In this document: positions 1 to 8,430 of the stretch, piece by piece
Position numbering within the stretch: the stretch's first letter is position 1
Layout of the letters: every line of letters starts with the position of its first letter
From: Nonomuraea sp. SYSU D8015
GTDB taxonomy: Bacteria; Actinomycetota; Actinomycetes; Streptosporangiales; Streptosporangiaceae
Direction: 5' to 3'
Assembly: GCF_008065375.1 (NCBI RefSeq)
Contig: NZ_VJYI01000033.1
Location: 29,705 to 93,704 of the forward strand
DNA: 64,000 nt
Made by a program: the position numbers and the translations under genes
The notes under the pieces: generated by a model
Seen by the model: the letters and a program-made list of their open reading frames with translations, nothing else
What the model was told of the DNA's origin: nothing
Databases searched by the model: none

Positions 1-827
1 ACCAGCAGGTCCGCCTGCCGTTCCCTGCGACTGTCGCTGATCACCGGCATCCGGGCCGCCATCCCGTCGGCGAGCTCAGCCGGACCGGACACCATCCGGT
101 GGGCGGCGAGCAGCTCGTCGACCTCGCCGCTGATCTGGACCTGGCCGCGGTTGAGCACCACCAGCCAGTCGCAGGCGTTGGTCAGGTCGGACACCACGTG
201 GGAGGACAACACAACGGTCATCTGCGTCTCGGCCACCGCCGCCATCAGGGAGCGCATGACATCGTGCCGAGCCACTGGGTCGAGGTTGGCGAGCGGCTCG
301 TCCATGACCAGCAGATCCGGTCGCTTGGCCACGGCGATGGTCAGCGCGACCTGTGCCTGCTGACCTCCGGAAAGCTTGCCGACCTTGCGGTTCAGCGGGA
401 TGTCCAGTTCCGCCAGTCGTTGCCTGGCTAGGGTGTCGTCCCAGCCCGGATTGAGATGGTGTCCGAAGCGGAGCATCTCAGCGACGGTGAAGCCGTCGTA
501 GAGGGGTTTGTCCTGGGCCAGGAACGCCACTCGCGCGAGGGCTGCCGCCCTTTGCCCGACCGGTTCGCCGAAGACACGCACGCTGCCACGGGTTGGGGCG
601 ATCAGGCCGGCGACCAGATGCAGGAACGTGGATTTGCCCGCGCCATTTGGTCCGACGAGCGCGACGACCCGGCCGGCGGGGACGGACATCGTGCAGTCAC
701 GCAACGCCCATGTGCCCCGATACCGCTTGGCGAGCCTCATGGCCTCCAGAGCGGTGGGGCTCTTTGCGGGGGCGGTGAGCTCACCGGCTCCGCCGCCGAA
801 CATCCTCACTGTCCGATCCGCTGTCAT
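1..827 (-). CDS. ABC transporter ATP-binding protein (3' end outside window)
   Basis: Cytoplasmic ATPase subunit of an ABC transporter, read as about 275 residues before the window ends. Walker A GPNGAGKST lies at about residues 59-67, the signature KLSGGQQ at about 151-157 and Walker B DLLVMDEP at about 171-178. The ATG (825-827) overlaps the stop of the upstream GntR gene (ATGA), so the two are translationally coupled. GntR-YtrA-like regulators are commonly paired with such ATPases in cell-envelope or antibiotic stress exporters. The partner permease is presumably beyond the left edge. Substrate unknown. Confidence 0.9.
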   Translation of the reverse strand, partial: MTADRTVRMFGGGAGELTAPAKSPTALEAMRLAKRYRGTWALRDCTMSVPAGRVVALVGPNGAGKSTFLHLVAGLIAPTRGSVRVFGEPVGQRAAALARVAFLAQDKPLYDGFTVAEMLRFGHHLNPGWDDTLARQRLAELDIPLNRKVGKLSGGQQAQVALTIAVAKRPDLLVMDEPLANLDPVARHDVMRSLMAAVAETQMTVVLSSHVVSDLTNACDWLVVLNRGQVQISGEVDELLAAHRMVSGPAELADGMAARMPVISDSRRERQADLL

Positions 828-1216
828 GCGATTCCCTCCTGGACGGAGTCGGCGAGCACCGAGGCAAACAGCGCCTCCATATCTCCTTGGTCGAGCCCCG
901 CTTCACGGCAGCCGCGCACCCACTGGGCGAGATCGCGGCGGAGCCGGCTGTGATCGGCCGTGGATCCGCCACCCAGGGACCGCCGCACGAACGTGCCCAA
1001 CCCGGGCCGGCCGACGACGAGGCCCTCGTGTTCCAGTTCGCGGTAGGCCTTGGCCACGGTGTTCGGGTTGATCGCGAGGTCGCTGACGACCTCTTTGATC
1101 GTCGGCAGCCGATCGCCCGGCATGAGCACACCGAGCCGCAAGGCGTGTTTGACCTGATGCACCAGTTGCAGATATGTCGCCACACCAGAGCTTGGGTCGA
1201 GGCGAAGCTTGATCAC
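824..1216 (-). CDS. GntR family regulator, YtrA type
   Basis: A 130-residue protein with a winged-helix GntR domain over residues 1-75 (PTIKEVVSDLAINPNTVAKA) and only a short C-terminal tail. This is the size of the YtrA subfamily, which lacks a large effector domain. It is first in an operon with the ABC ATPase, with a 4-bp overlap. A palindrome just upstream (1227-1248) is the likely operator, suggesting autorepression. What is seen is the fold and operon; the inducer is unknown. Confidence 0.9.
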   Translation of the reverse strand: MIKLRLDPSSGVATYLQLVHQVKHALRLGVLMPGDRLPTIKEVVSDLAINPNTVAKAYRELEHEGLVVGRPGLGTFVRRSLGGGSTADHSRLRRDLAQWVRGCREAGLDQGDMEALFASVLADSVQEGIA

Positions 1217-1226
1217 CGCAGTCCCC

Positions 1227-1248
1227 TTTTCCTATTAGCTTAGTAAAA
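1227..1248. promoter_or_regulatory. Candidate GntR operator
   Basis: A 22-bp AT-rich interrupted palindrome with arms TTTTNCTA and TAGNAAAA around a 6-bp core. It starts 11 bp upstream of the gntR start. In GC-rich DNA such an AT-rich island stands out, and YtrA-type regulators usually bind in their own promoter. Function is inferred from position and symmetry. Confidence 0.5.
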
Positions 1249-1435
1249 GGGTATTAGCGCCCACGATCTTCGTCAACTTGCCCTCCTGGCCTCTCGCGCG
1301 GGTCGTCGTCGCCAATTCCCAAGAGCCCCAAGATCGAGGTTTCCAGCGGTTTTCCCCAACCAACCGGACGAGCGCGCCACCGGAACGACACGCTCGCCCG
1401 GCCTCCAAGGTCCGTGATGAGGGAGACGTCGCGCT

Positions 1436-1992
1436 GTGAGGGCAGCGATCCGCGCCATCGGCTCGCTGGCACTGGCACTGATCATGACTCCCGCAGCCCC
1501 GGCCGAAGCCGCCGGTATCGCGAACGTCCAGGTCACGGTCGCGATCAGGTCACGGTCGCGATGCGGGTGTTCCCGCTGGAGATCGTCGTTCTGAACTCGG
1601 CCAGCCTCGGGACCACAGCCGCAGCGACAGGCTCAGCGCCTCCTGGGCACGATCACCCTCAATGACACCCGGGCCGGCAACCGGTCCTGATCAGCGACGG
1701 TGTCGGCCACCGACTTCAAAATCGGCGCCGGCACGGCGCTGGAGACCATCGGCAAAGCTCACATTGCCTACTGGTCCGGCCCGGTCACCGCCCAATCCGA
1801 CGCGAGCACCCGAACCCCCGGCCAAGCCACCGCCGCGCGGAAGGTCGCACGACCGTGCCGGTGACCGCGTTTCGGACATCCAAGACCTCCCTCATCACCA
1901 GCACCTCCACCAGTTGGCAGCCCACCTTGGTCATCACCGTCCCGGCCTCGGCCGTCTCCGGCACCTACACCGGCAGCCATTCGGTGGCCTGA
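1436..1992 (+). pseudogene. Decayed secreted beta-sandwich-like protein
   Basis: A GTG start is followed by a signal peptide (VRAAIRAIGSLALALIMTPA, cleavage near AEA). The frame is broken soon after by a 17-bp tandem duplication (1529-1562). Reading on across frames recovers pieces such as LGTITLNDTRAGNRS, SATDFKIGAGTALETIGKAH and SWQPTLVITVPASAVSGTYT, ending at TGA 1990-1992. These resemble short secreted actinobacterial proteins with Ser/Thr-rich beta-strand repeats. Several more frameshifts are needed to join them, so the gene is dead. The exact family is not certain. Confidence 0.6.
1529..1562 (+). repeat. 17-bp perfect tandem duplication
   Basis: Positions 1529-1545 and 1546-1562 are identical 17-mers placed back to back. 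As 17 is not a multiple of 3 the duplication shifts the frame of the secreted-protein gene, and may be the first inactivating lesion. Confidence 0.9.
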
Positions 1993-2027
1993 ATTCTCCT
2001 GCCACGCCCAACCAGCCGCCCTGGGGG

Positions 2028-2262
2028 TTAGGCGCCTGGATCGGCCTGGTGGAAGGGCCGCAAGGCGCCGCCAACCTCTGCGCGGGTGAAGGCGTAGCGG
2101 CCCAGGAAGTTGATGTGGTCATAAGCGATGGGCGACAGCCGGGCGCACATCTCCTCGGTCGCCGGAAAGCCCTGGGCAGGCAGCTGCTTGACGGCGGCGT
2201 CGAGGTAGAGGCTGTTCCACCACACCACGGCGTTCAGCGCCAGGCCGAGAGCGCCGAGCGTG
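2028..2262 (-). mobile_element. Tn3-family transposase, C-terminal scrap
   Basis: The last ~78 codons of a Tn3-type DDE transposase: LNAVVWWNSLYLDAAVKQL, then RLSPIAYDHINFLGRYAF and the RPF tail before the stop. These are hallmarks of the C-terminal end of the family. The upstream ~900 residues are absent; the scrap begins exactly where the tetR gene on the other strand starts, so it marks a recombination junction. No inverted terminal repeat was recognised. Confidence 0.8.
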
Positions 2263-2916
2263 GAGCGGATCGTGGCCGCCGCGGTCGCGATCGCCGACGG
2301 CGAGGGTCTGTCCGCGCTGTCCATGCGCCGCGTCGCGGCCGACCTCGAGTCCGGCACGGCCTCGCTCTACCGGTACGTGACCAGCCGCGACGACCTGATC
2401 GACCTGATGATCCACACGGTGCAGGGGCAGCCGCCGCCGCTGTCCGGCGACTGGCGCGCCGACCTGGCAGCGGTGGCCCGCGACCTGGGCGCCACGCTGC
2501 TGCGGCACCCGTGGCTGGGCTCTGAGCTCGCCGGCCGCCCCGCTCTGGGCGCCAACTCGCTGCGCCGGCAGGACGTCGCGCTCGCCGCCGCCAGTGCGCT
2601 CATCCCCGACATCGCCCTGGCCGCCCATGCAGTGGGCGCGGTCCTGGCGTACGTGTTCGGCGCCGTCGCGGGAGAGGTGGCCGAAGAGCAGGCGCAGCGG
2701 CGCATCGGGCTCAGCAAGGACCAATGGCGGGAGAGCGTCGCCCCCTACATCCGCGACGTCATCTCGAGCGGCGACTACCCGCACTTCGCCCGCCGGGTCG
2801 TGGAGGCCGAGGACGTCGGGCCGGAGGAGAGCTTCGAGTTCGGCTTGGCGTGCGTGCTCGACGGGGTCGCGGCGGCCGTCGCCAGAGCTGGGACGGCAGG
2901 CGAAGCCCCAGGTTGA
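2260..2916 (+). CDS. TetR family regulator, probably clipped at the N-terminus
   Basis: A 218-residue TetR protein with a TetR_C_1-like ligand domain. The HTH is complete (LSMRRVAADLESGTASLYRY, about residues 20-40). The GTG start opens straight into helix 1 (ERIVAAAVAIA), whereas relatives carry about 15-30 more residues first. The Tn3 scrap on the other strand abuts this point, so the natural start and promoter were probably lost. No target gene is adjacent except the convergent ABC operon. It may be unexpressed. Confidence 0.75.
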   Translation: MERIVAAAVAIADGEGLSALSMRRVAADLESGTASLYRYVTSRDDLIDLMIHTVQGQPPPLSGDWRADLAAVARDLGATLLRHPWLGSELAGRPALGANSLRRQDVALAAASALIPDIALAAHAVGAVLAYVFGAVAGEVAEEQAQRRIGLSKDQWRESVAPYIRDVISSGDYPHFARRVVEAEDVGPEESFEFGLACVLDGVAAAVARAGTAGEAPG

Positions 2917-2951
2917 GCGGGATCGACACGGCCATGTGACCAGCCCGGCCG

Positions 2952-2977
2952 CTGACCGGCCGCTGTCGGCCGGTCAG
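2952..2977. terminator. Bidirectional stem-loop terminator
   Basis: A perfect 11-bp GC-rich stem (CTGACCGGCCG / CGGCCGGTCAG) with a 4-nt loop lies between the convergent tetR (ends 2916) and FtsX permease (stop 2974-2976, inside the stem). No T-tract is visible, as is common in actinomycetes. Confidence 0.7.
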
Positions 2978-4764
2978 GCTGTTTCGGCGCTGAGGGTCTG
3001 TGCCACCGGTCGGCGGGCCGCCAGGCGGGCGGGCAGGGCGGTGAGTGCCGCCGTCGCCAGGAGAGTCGCGAGTACGGCGCCGAGCAGCCAGGAGGAGGGG
3101 GGATCCACCGCATTCCTGGCGGCGAAGAGCGAGAGCAGGCCGATGCCCAAGGGGACGCCGATGACGGCGCCGGGCAGGCTGGGCAGGAGCTGGGCGGTGG
3201 ACAGTCCCGCGGAGATCTGTCCGGGGGTGGCGCCGAGCGTGCGGGCGATGGCCATGTTCGCCCGGGCCTCCATGGCGGTGGTCCAGGTGAAGGTGAGGGT
3301 GTTCACGACGGCGAGGGCGATCAGGAGGATGGTGACGGCGAGCATCAACTGGCGGTCGTGCTCGCCGCGCAGGTTGGGCAGGGCGGAGGAACCGTCCAGG
3401 CCGTAGCCCCTCTCCGGCTGGGCGTAGAGGGTCAGCAGGGCGACGATCGCGATCACCGTGGTGGCGGTGGAGCACGCCTGCAGCACGGCGCGGCCCGGCC
3501 GGCGGGCGGTCAGCCGCAGCCCGAGCAGCAGCGGCGTGGGCAGCAGCGCGGACAGCGCGGTGAGCCGGGGTCGGTGACGGGGCTGGTGCGCGGTGGCGGT
3601 CAGCGCCGTGACGGTCGCCGTCCGCAGGGCGCGCAGCGTGGGACCCAGGGTGGACAGCACCGCCACCGCCACGGCGAGGACGGTCGCCGCGGCGATGGCC
3701 AGGCCGGTCGGCCCGGCGGCGTCGCCGATCCGGCTGGCGGTGGGGCTGGCGATGGCGGGCGCGGTCAGGCGGGCGAGCGCCAGCCCCAGCGCGTCGCCGG
3801 CCAGAGCCAGCGCCAGGTACTCGGTGAGCAGGACGGTGGCGATCAGGCCGGGGGTGGCGCCGACGGCCTTGAGCAGCCCGGCCCGGCGTGTCTGCTCGAC
3901 GGCGCGTCCCGAGGCCAGCGACGCCACTCCGGTGATGGCCAGGAAGCCGAGCAGCCAGCTGCCGACGAGCAGGATCGGCTGGCTGACCCTGAGGATGGCC
4001 ATGTCCCGCTCGGCTCTGAACTGCCAGGAGTGGAAGGTGATCCTGACGGTGGGGTCGCTGTGAGCGTCGATGAAGGGCTCGGTCGCGGCGGGGTCGCGCA
4101 GCTTCAGGTCCACGGCCAAGGTCACCGGGAGATCGTGGGACGAGGCCAGCGTCCGGGCATCCGATCGGGTCATCCAGGCCAGGCCGCTGTAGTCGCTGGG
4201 GCCGCCGCCGGGGCCGATCTGGGCCGCCCCGGGGTAGACGGAGGTGGCCGCGGTGACGGCGATCCCGACGACGGGGTACGACCGGCCGGCGATGGTGACG
4301 TGGTCGCCGACGCCGACGCCCAGCGCGGTGGCGAAGCCGCGTTCGAGGACCGTGCCGCCGGAGCGGACCCAACGCCCCGAGGTCACCAGCGGCCGGTTGA
4401 CCGCGCCGGGCGTCTCGGCGAAGCCGTGTACCACCACGGGGGACGAGAGGGAATCGCGCGTGGTGAGGTCGGCGTAGACGATGCGATAGGGGCCATGGTG
4501 GGCCATGACTCCGGGCTCGTTCGTCAGCGAGGCCAAGGCCGAGGTCACGGCGGGGCCCGTGTCTCCGGAGAGCGCCACCACGTCGGGCCCGGCGGTGGCC
4601 GCGCGGGTCTGTTCGTACAGCGCGTCGCTCACGTCGCGCAGGGACAGGCCCAGGGCCATCGTGGCGGTGGCCACGGTGACCGCGAGCATGAGCATCGCGG
4701 CCTGGACCTTGTGCCGGCGCATGTCAGCCAGCGCCAGGCGCACGACGAGCACGATGGAGCCCAC
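2974..4764 (-). CDS. FtsX-like ABC transporter permease
   Basis: A 596-residue membrane protein with an N-terminal membrane anchor (VVRLALADMRRHKVQAAM), a large extracytoplasmic region, and two FtsX-type membrane modules (QTRRAGLLKAVGATPG near residue 300; EARANMAIARTLGATPG in the C-terminal part). The GTG start at 4764 follows the ATPase stop by 5 bp, so the open frame further upstream is antisense noise. With the LolD-like ATPase it forms a MacB/Lol-type mechanotransmission transporter for peptides, lipids or drugs. It is the third gene of the PadR operon. Confidence 0.85.
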   Translation of the reverse strand: MGSIVLVVRLALADMRRHKVQAAMLMLAVTVATATMALGLSLRDVSDALYEQTRAATAGPDVVALSGDTGPAVTSALASLTNEPGVMAHHGPYRIVYADLTTRDSLSSPVVVHGFAETPGAVNRPLVTSGRWVRSGGTVLERGFATALGVGVGDHVTIAGRSYPVVGIAVTAATSVYPGAAQIGPGGGPSDYSGLAWMTRSDARTLASSHDLPVTLAVDLKLRDPAATEPFIDAHSDPTVRITFHSWQFRAERDMAILRVSQPILLVGSWLLGFLAITGVASLASGRAVEQTRRAGLLKAVGATPGLIATVLLTEYLALALAGDALGLALARLTAPAIASPTASRIGDAAGPTGLAIAAATVLAVAVAVLSTLGPTLRALRTATVTALTATAHQPRHRPRLTALSALLPTPLLLGLRLTARRPGRAVLQACSTATTVIAIVALLTLYAQPERGYGLDGSSALPNLRGEHDRQLMLAVTILLIALAVVNTLTFTWTTAMEARANMAIARTLGATPGQISAGLSTAQLLPSLPGAVIGVPLGIGLLSLFAARNAVDPPSSWLLGAVLATLLATAALTALPARLAARRPVAQTLSAETA

Positions 4765-4769
4765 GACGT

Positions 4770-5510
4770 TCAGCCCTCCAGCCCGATCAGCCCGCCGAGC
4801 CCGCGCGTGTGGGAGCCGGCCAGCCGGGTGTCGTCGACGAACATCCCGTCGCGCATCGAGATCAGCCGGTCCGCGGTGGCCGCGACCCTTTCGTCGTGCG
4901 TGACGATCACGAGGGTCTGCCCCGCGGAACGCAGGGCCTCGAAGATGCGCAGCACGTCGAGCGTCGCCGCGGTGTCGAGGTTGCCGGTCGGCTCGTCGGC
5001 CAGGACGACCAGCGGGTCGTTGGCCAGCGCGCGGGCGATGGCGATGCGCTGACGCTGCCCACCGGACAGTTGCGACGGCAGATGCCGGGCACGGTCGGCG
5101 AGCCCGACCCGTTCCAGCAGCAGGCTCGCGCGGCACCCGGCCTCGCGCCGCGAGCGCCCGGCCAGCAGCACGGGCAGCTCCACGTTCTCGGCCGCAGACA
5201 ACTCCTCCACCAGATGGAAGGCCTGGAAGACGAACCCCACCGACCGGCGCCGCAGCCGCGCCAAGGCCCGCTCGCTCAGGGTGTCGATGCGCCGCCCGGC
5301 CAGCCACGCCTCCCCATCGGTGGGCCGCTCCAAGCCACCCAGCAGGTGCAGCAGGGTAGATTTCCCGCAGCCGCTGGGCCCCATCACCGCCAGCATCTGC
5401 CCCTGCGGCACCTCCAGGTCGACGGCGTCGACAGCGCGGACCCGGCTCTGCCCCTGACCATGATCCTTCACCAGGCCGCGGACCCGGACCACAGCACTCG
5501 ACACGTTCAT
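4770..5510 (-). CDS. LolD/MacB-type ABC ATPase
   Basis: A 246-residue ATPase: Walker A GPSGCGKST at 44-52, signature LSGGQRQR at 148-155, Walker B VVLADEPTGNLDT at 168-180 with the GNLD signature typical of the LolD/MacB/FtsE class, and a switch His in VIVTHDERV. It overlaps the padR stop by 4 bp and is followed 5 bp later by the FtsX permease, so the three genes form one operon. It powers the permease from the cytoplasmic side. Confidence 0.95.
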   Translation of the reverse strand: MNVSSAVVRVRGLVKDHGQGQSRVRAVDAVDLEVPQGQMLAVMGPSGCGKSTLLHLLGGLERPTDGEAWLAGRRIDTLSERALARLRRRSVGFVFQAFHLVEELSAAENVELPVLLAGRSRREAGCRASLLLERVGLADRARHLPSQLSGGQRQRIAIARALANDPLVVLADEPTGNLDTAATLDVLRIFEALRSAGQTLVIVTHDERVAATADRLISMRDGMFVDDTRLAGSHTRGLGGLIGLEG

Positions 5511-6040
5511 CCACCCTCAGCTCTGTCATCGCCCTTGGACCAGGCCCGCTCACAGGCCTCCAGCCAGCGCAGGTCCGCCTGCAACCGCAGCACGACGCCC
5601 TCCAGCAGCAGGCCGGCGCCCGATCCCGCCGGCTCGGCCAGCGCCGCCCGCTGCGCCTCACGCAAGCGGCGCAGCAACTCACGACGCTGTGCCGCCACCA
5701 GCTCGACCGGGTCGGCGAGCCGGGCCGCGGCGGCGGCCACGAGCTTGAGATGAAACTCCGCCAGGTCCGGTTTCGGCCAGCCCACCTCGGCCAGCCAGGC
5801 GGCCACCCGCTGCTGTCCGGCCGGTGTCAGCGCATAGACCTTGCGGTCGGGCCGCTCGGGAAGGCCGTCGGCCCGTTCGCAGACCACGAGCCCCGCCTTT
5901 TCCAGCCGGGCCAAGGTCACATAGATCTGACCGGGGTTCATCGACTCGCCCAGCGGGCCAAGACTCTGGCGCAGCCGAACGCGCAGGTTGTACCCGTGCG
6001 ACGGCTCTTTGGCGAGCATCGCCAGCACTGCGTCCTGCAC
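5507..6040 (-). CDS. PadR family regulator
   Basis: A 177-residue protein with a PadR winged helix (residues 1-75; MNPGQIYVTLARLEKAGLVV) and a C-terminal helical Vir-type dimerisation region. The GTG at 6038-6040 is used. PadR proteins of this class repress adjacent ABC exporter genes and release on binding drugs or phenolics. It heads the operon with the LolD and FtsX genes (4-bp overlap). Its promoter region (6046-6116) contains the short palindrome CTAACGGTTAG and is duplicated at 7791-7861. Confidence 0.9.
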   Translation of the reverse strand: MQDAVLAMLAKEPSHGYNLRVRLRQSLGPLGESMNPGQIYVTLARLEKAGLVVCERADGLPERPDRKVYALTPAGQQRVAAWLAEVGWPKPDLAEFHLKLVAAAAARLADPVELVAAQRRELLRRLREAQRAALAEPAGSGAGLLLEGVVLRLQADLRWLEACERAWSKGDDRAEGG

Positions 6041-6045
6041 TCCAA

Positions 6046-6116
6046 CCCCCTAACGGTTAGCCAATAGATAGCGGTTACCCATATGGAGTGTCAAAACGCT
6101 ACATCTGGCGATCTCC
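6046..6116. repeat. 71-bp direct repeat, copy A (padR promoter)
   Basis: This segment is matched at 65 of 71 positions and in the same orientation by 7791-7861. It holds the padR promoter and the CTAACGGTTAG palindrome. The last codons of the dead penicillin-binding protein gene also lie inside it (stop at 6091-6093). Confidence 0.9.
6066..6094 (-). promoter_or_regulatory. padR operon promoter
   Basis: Read on the minus strand: -35 TTGACA (6089-6094), 17-bp spacer, -10 CTATCT (6066-6071). It lies about 26 bp upstream of the padR GTG. The region between the -10 and the start carries CTAACGGTTAG, a good place for PadR to block transcription. Assigned by consensus match. Confidence 0.65.
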
Positions 6117-7791
6117 TGAACTGATCCTCGCTGGGATCGTCGTTGCCGAACGGGTCGTCGTCCTCGCCGAGCGGGTCCCCGGTCGGCTTGGGCGCCGGCT
6201 TCTGCGCCAGGTCGTGCGCCTGACCGGCGAAGGCGGGCGCCGGGAACGGCTCGACCGGCTTGCCGGCCATGGCGATCGCCATGAAGTCGCGCCAGATCTC
6301 GGTGGGCGTATCGGCACCCTGAATGTTGCCGAGAGAGACCTCCTTGCGCAGGGGATGGCCGTTGGCGTCCTTGATGACCTTCTTGGTCTTGGGATCGGTC
6401 TGCGGGATCTCCTTGTACATCCCGACGGCCGCGGAGAGCTGCGGTGTGTAGCCGACGAACCAGGCTTCCTTGTTCTCGTTGTTGGTGCCGGTCTTGCCGG
6501 CGATCGGACGCCCGCCGGGCAGCGAGGTGCCCGCGGCCGTGCCGTACTTGACCACCTGCTGCATCGCGTCGGTGGCATCGGCGGCGGTGTCCGGGCTGAT
6601 GACCGTTCTGGGCAGGTCGACCTCCTCCAGGGCGGTCATCCCCTTGAACGTCTTGACCGAGACGACCACGTGCGCGTCGTGGTGGACGCCGTGTTCACCG
6701 ACTCGGCGGTGGCCCGGTCGATCTGCACGGCCGCGCCCACATCGTGCGAGTTGCCGATCGGCTTGGTGCCCGGCAGCGTGATCGGTCCATTGCCGGACAC
6801 GTAGCTCCTCAGGCTGTGGCCCTCCACCGCCTTCTTCGCGGCCCGCATGAGCTTCTTGTCGAACGTGGTCGTGACGCGGAAACCGCCGCTGCGCAGGCGC
6901 TCCTTCGCGATCCCCCGCCGCTCCAGCTCACGCTGGACGATGTCGACCATGTAGCCGTTGATGCCCTTGAGTGTCTCTTTCTTGTCTAGCTTGGCGAGTT
7001 TGGGGAACTTCGCCGTTTTGGGCAGTTGTCCGTACTTGGCTGGGTCGACGATCGCCATGCCGTCGATGGCGTAGGCGAACCGCTCCCGGGTCGGTGCCCA
7101 GTTCTTCTCCGCCTCCGCCTTGTCGAACGCGTCCGGGCTCTGGATCCGGCCTGCCAGGTAGGCGCCCTCGGCGGGGGTCAGCTTGTCGACGTCCTTGTCG
7201 AAGAACGCCTGGGCGGCGGCCTGGAGCCGCCCTGGACCTGCCTGCCGGTCACCGTGCTCCATGCCGCTCGCATGATGCCGGAGATCGAGATGCCGGGGTC
7301 GGTGCGGAACGTACGGTTCTCCGCGGCGATGAAGGCGTCCTGAACATGCAGCGGAATCCTGGAGATCGGGACGATCTGCCGCTTGGTGCCGAGCCGGGCG
7401 ATCTCGGATTTGCTGTCGCGGTAGTAGATGATGCTGCCCTGCTCGAGGGCGTGGTTTTGGATCTCCACGGGTAGCGGGGTGTTCGCGTAGGCCACCATGA
7501 TCATACCGAAGAGGCCCGCCACCAGCACCGTGAAGCGAGGACCACGACATTCCAGCTGGGGATGAACCGCTTCCAGCCGGTACGGTGCGGGCGCCCGCCG
7601 TCTCCTCCCGGCCGCTCCTGCCGGTCCCCGGGACCGTCGCCACCCGGTCCGCCGGGCCCTCCGAAGCCTCTGCGGCCGCCCCGTCTCCGGTCGCCGGATC
7701 TCCGTAACCTGTCGCGACCTGGTGGATTTTCCCGGGCAGTGCGGCCACGCCCGTGCGCGTCTCTTCGGCGGACCTCACCAGCACTCTGCAC
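6091..7791 (-). pseudogene. Dead class A penicillin-binding protein
   Basis: Fragments in all three frames line up with a bifunctional peptidoglycan glycosyltransferase/transpeptidase. They are a cytoplasmic N-terminus and membrane anchor (HRTGWKRFIPSWNVVVLA), the glycosyltransferase region (HVQDAFIAAENRTFRTDPGI), a linker (KLTPAEGAYLAGRIQSPDAF) and the transpeptidase end with the KTG motif (IAGKTGTNNENKEAWFVGYT). The GGSTITQQ glycosyltransferase motif is cut off after GGS, and the transpeptidase SxxK region is missing between AAVQID and the final fragment. At least three frameshifts or deletions separate the pieces. It cannot make an active enzyme. Confidence 0.85.
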
Positions 7792-7861
7792 CCCCTAACG
7801 GTTAGCCAATAGATAGCGGTTAGCCATATCGGGTGTCAAAACGCTAGGGCTGGCGATCTCC
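7791..7861. repeat. 71-bp direct repeat, copy B
   Basis: This is the second copy of the padR promoter segment (6 differences from 6046-6116). It now lies directly upstream of the dead penicillin-binding protein gene, as the first copy lies upstream of padR. The two copies bracket the pseudogene. Confidence 0.9.
7811..7839 (-). promoter_or_regulatory. Promoter in duplicated copy
   Basis: Minus strand: -35 TTGACA (7834-7839), 17-bp spacer, -10 CTATCT (7811-7816), the same geometry as at padR. It would drive the penicillin-binding protein pseudogene and could bind the same PadR protein. Here the 8-mer GGTTAGCC also occurs twice, 10 bp apart. Confidence 0.55.
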
Positions 7862-8046
7862 AGCCGGGCACGGCGCACGGCATCCCGCGACAGGATCTTC
7901 GTCGCCGAGGGCCGCATCCACGGCATGGGCTGATCGGCGGTACGGTGGCTTCCTTCGTAGCTCGGAGTCAGCCAGTGGACCAGAGAAGGCGCAGGACGGT
8001 CACGCCACGGCCCCCGGGCGTCCCTGCTGATGAGGGGAGTGAGGCG

Positions 8047-8165
8047 ATGACGTCGTCCGGACCTCGGCTGCGGCTGTGGACCTCGGAGAGCGCCCGCGTT
8101 CGGGTGACGCCGATGGAGCTCTTCTTCGACCTGGTGTTCGTCTTCGTGGTCACTCAGGTGACGCA
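8047..8165 (+). pseudogene. LtrA family membrane protein, N-terminal stub
   Basis: An ATG with a good ribosome site (GGGGAG) opens about 40 codons ending in RVTPMELFFDLVFVFVVTQV, the first transmembrane segment of low-temperature-requirement A (LtrA) proteins, which normally have ~380 residues. The frame stays open to 8463, but nothing after residue ~40 resembles LtrA. The rest of the gene was deleted. Confidence 0.65.
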
Positions 8166-8430
8166 CGAGGTGGAGGCCCAGCGGATGAGTGGTGCGCTCC
8201 GCTGCGGCCACACGGCTCTCCGCCTCGGCGGGCAACTGCCGCCCGCGTTCCGCGGCGACGATGAGGCCGCTGCGGCTCGCCCCGTACGACGGCCAGCAGC
8301 ACCTGATTCCCCCGGTTGCTTTCCCGGCAGGCCATGGAGCACCTCATCGACCTCCTCCCGCCAGGCGCGCAGGACCATGCCGAGAGAGCATCCCAGGGTC
8401 CCGGCCGACTGCTCGGCCACGAGGTGCCCG
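8166..8430. other. Non-coding junk between LtrA stub and oxidoreductase
   Basis: No frame on either strand gives a recognisable protein here. The sequence is GC-rich and open by chance in several frames. It probably consists of deletion junctions between the LtrA stub and the 3' end of the oxidoreductase. Confidence 0.4.

Noticed and set aside
3358..5052. 564-codon plus-strand open frame opposite the ABC operon
   Set aside because: It is the antisense of the FtsX and LolD genes; composition (runs of Gly/Gln/Arg) and lack of motifs show it is a GC-driven shadow.
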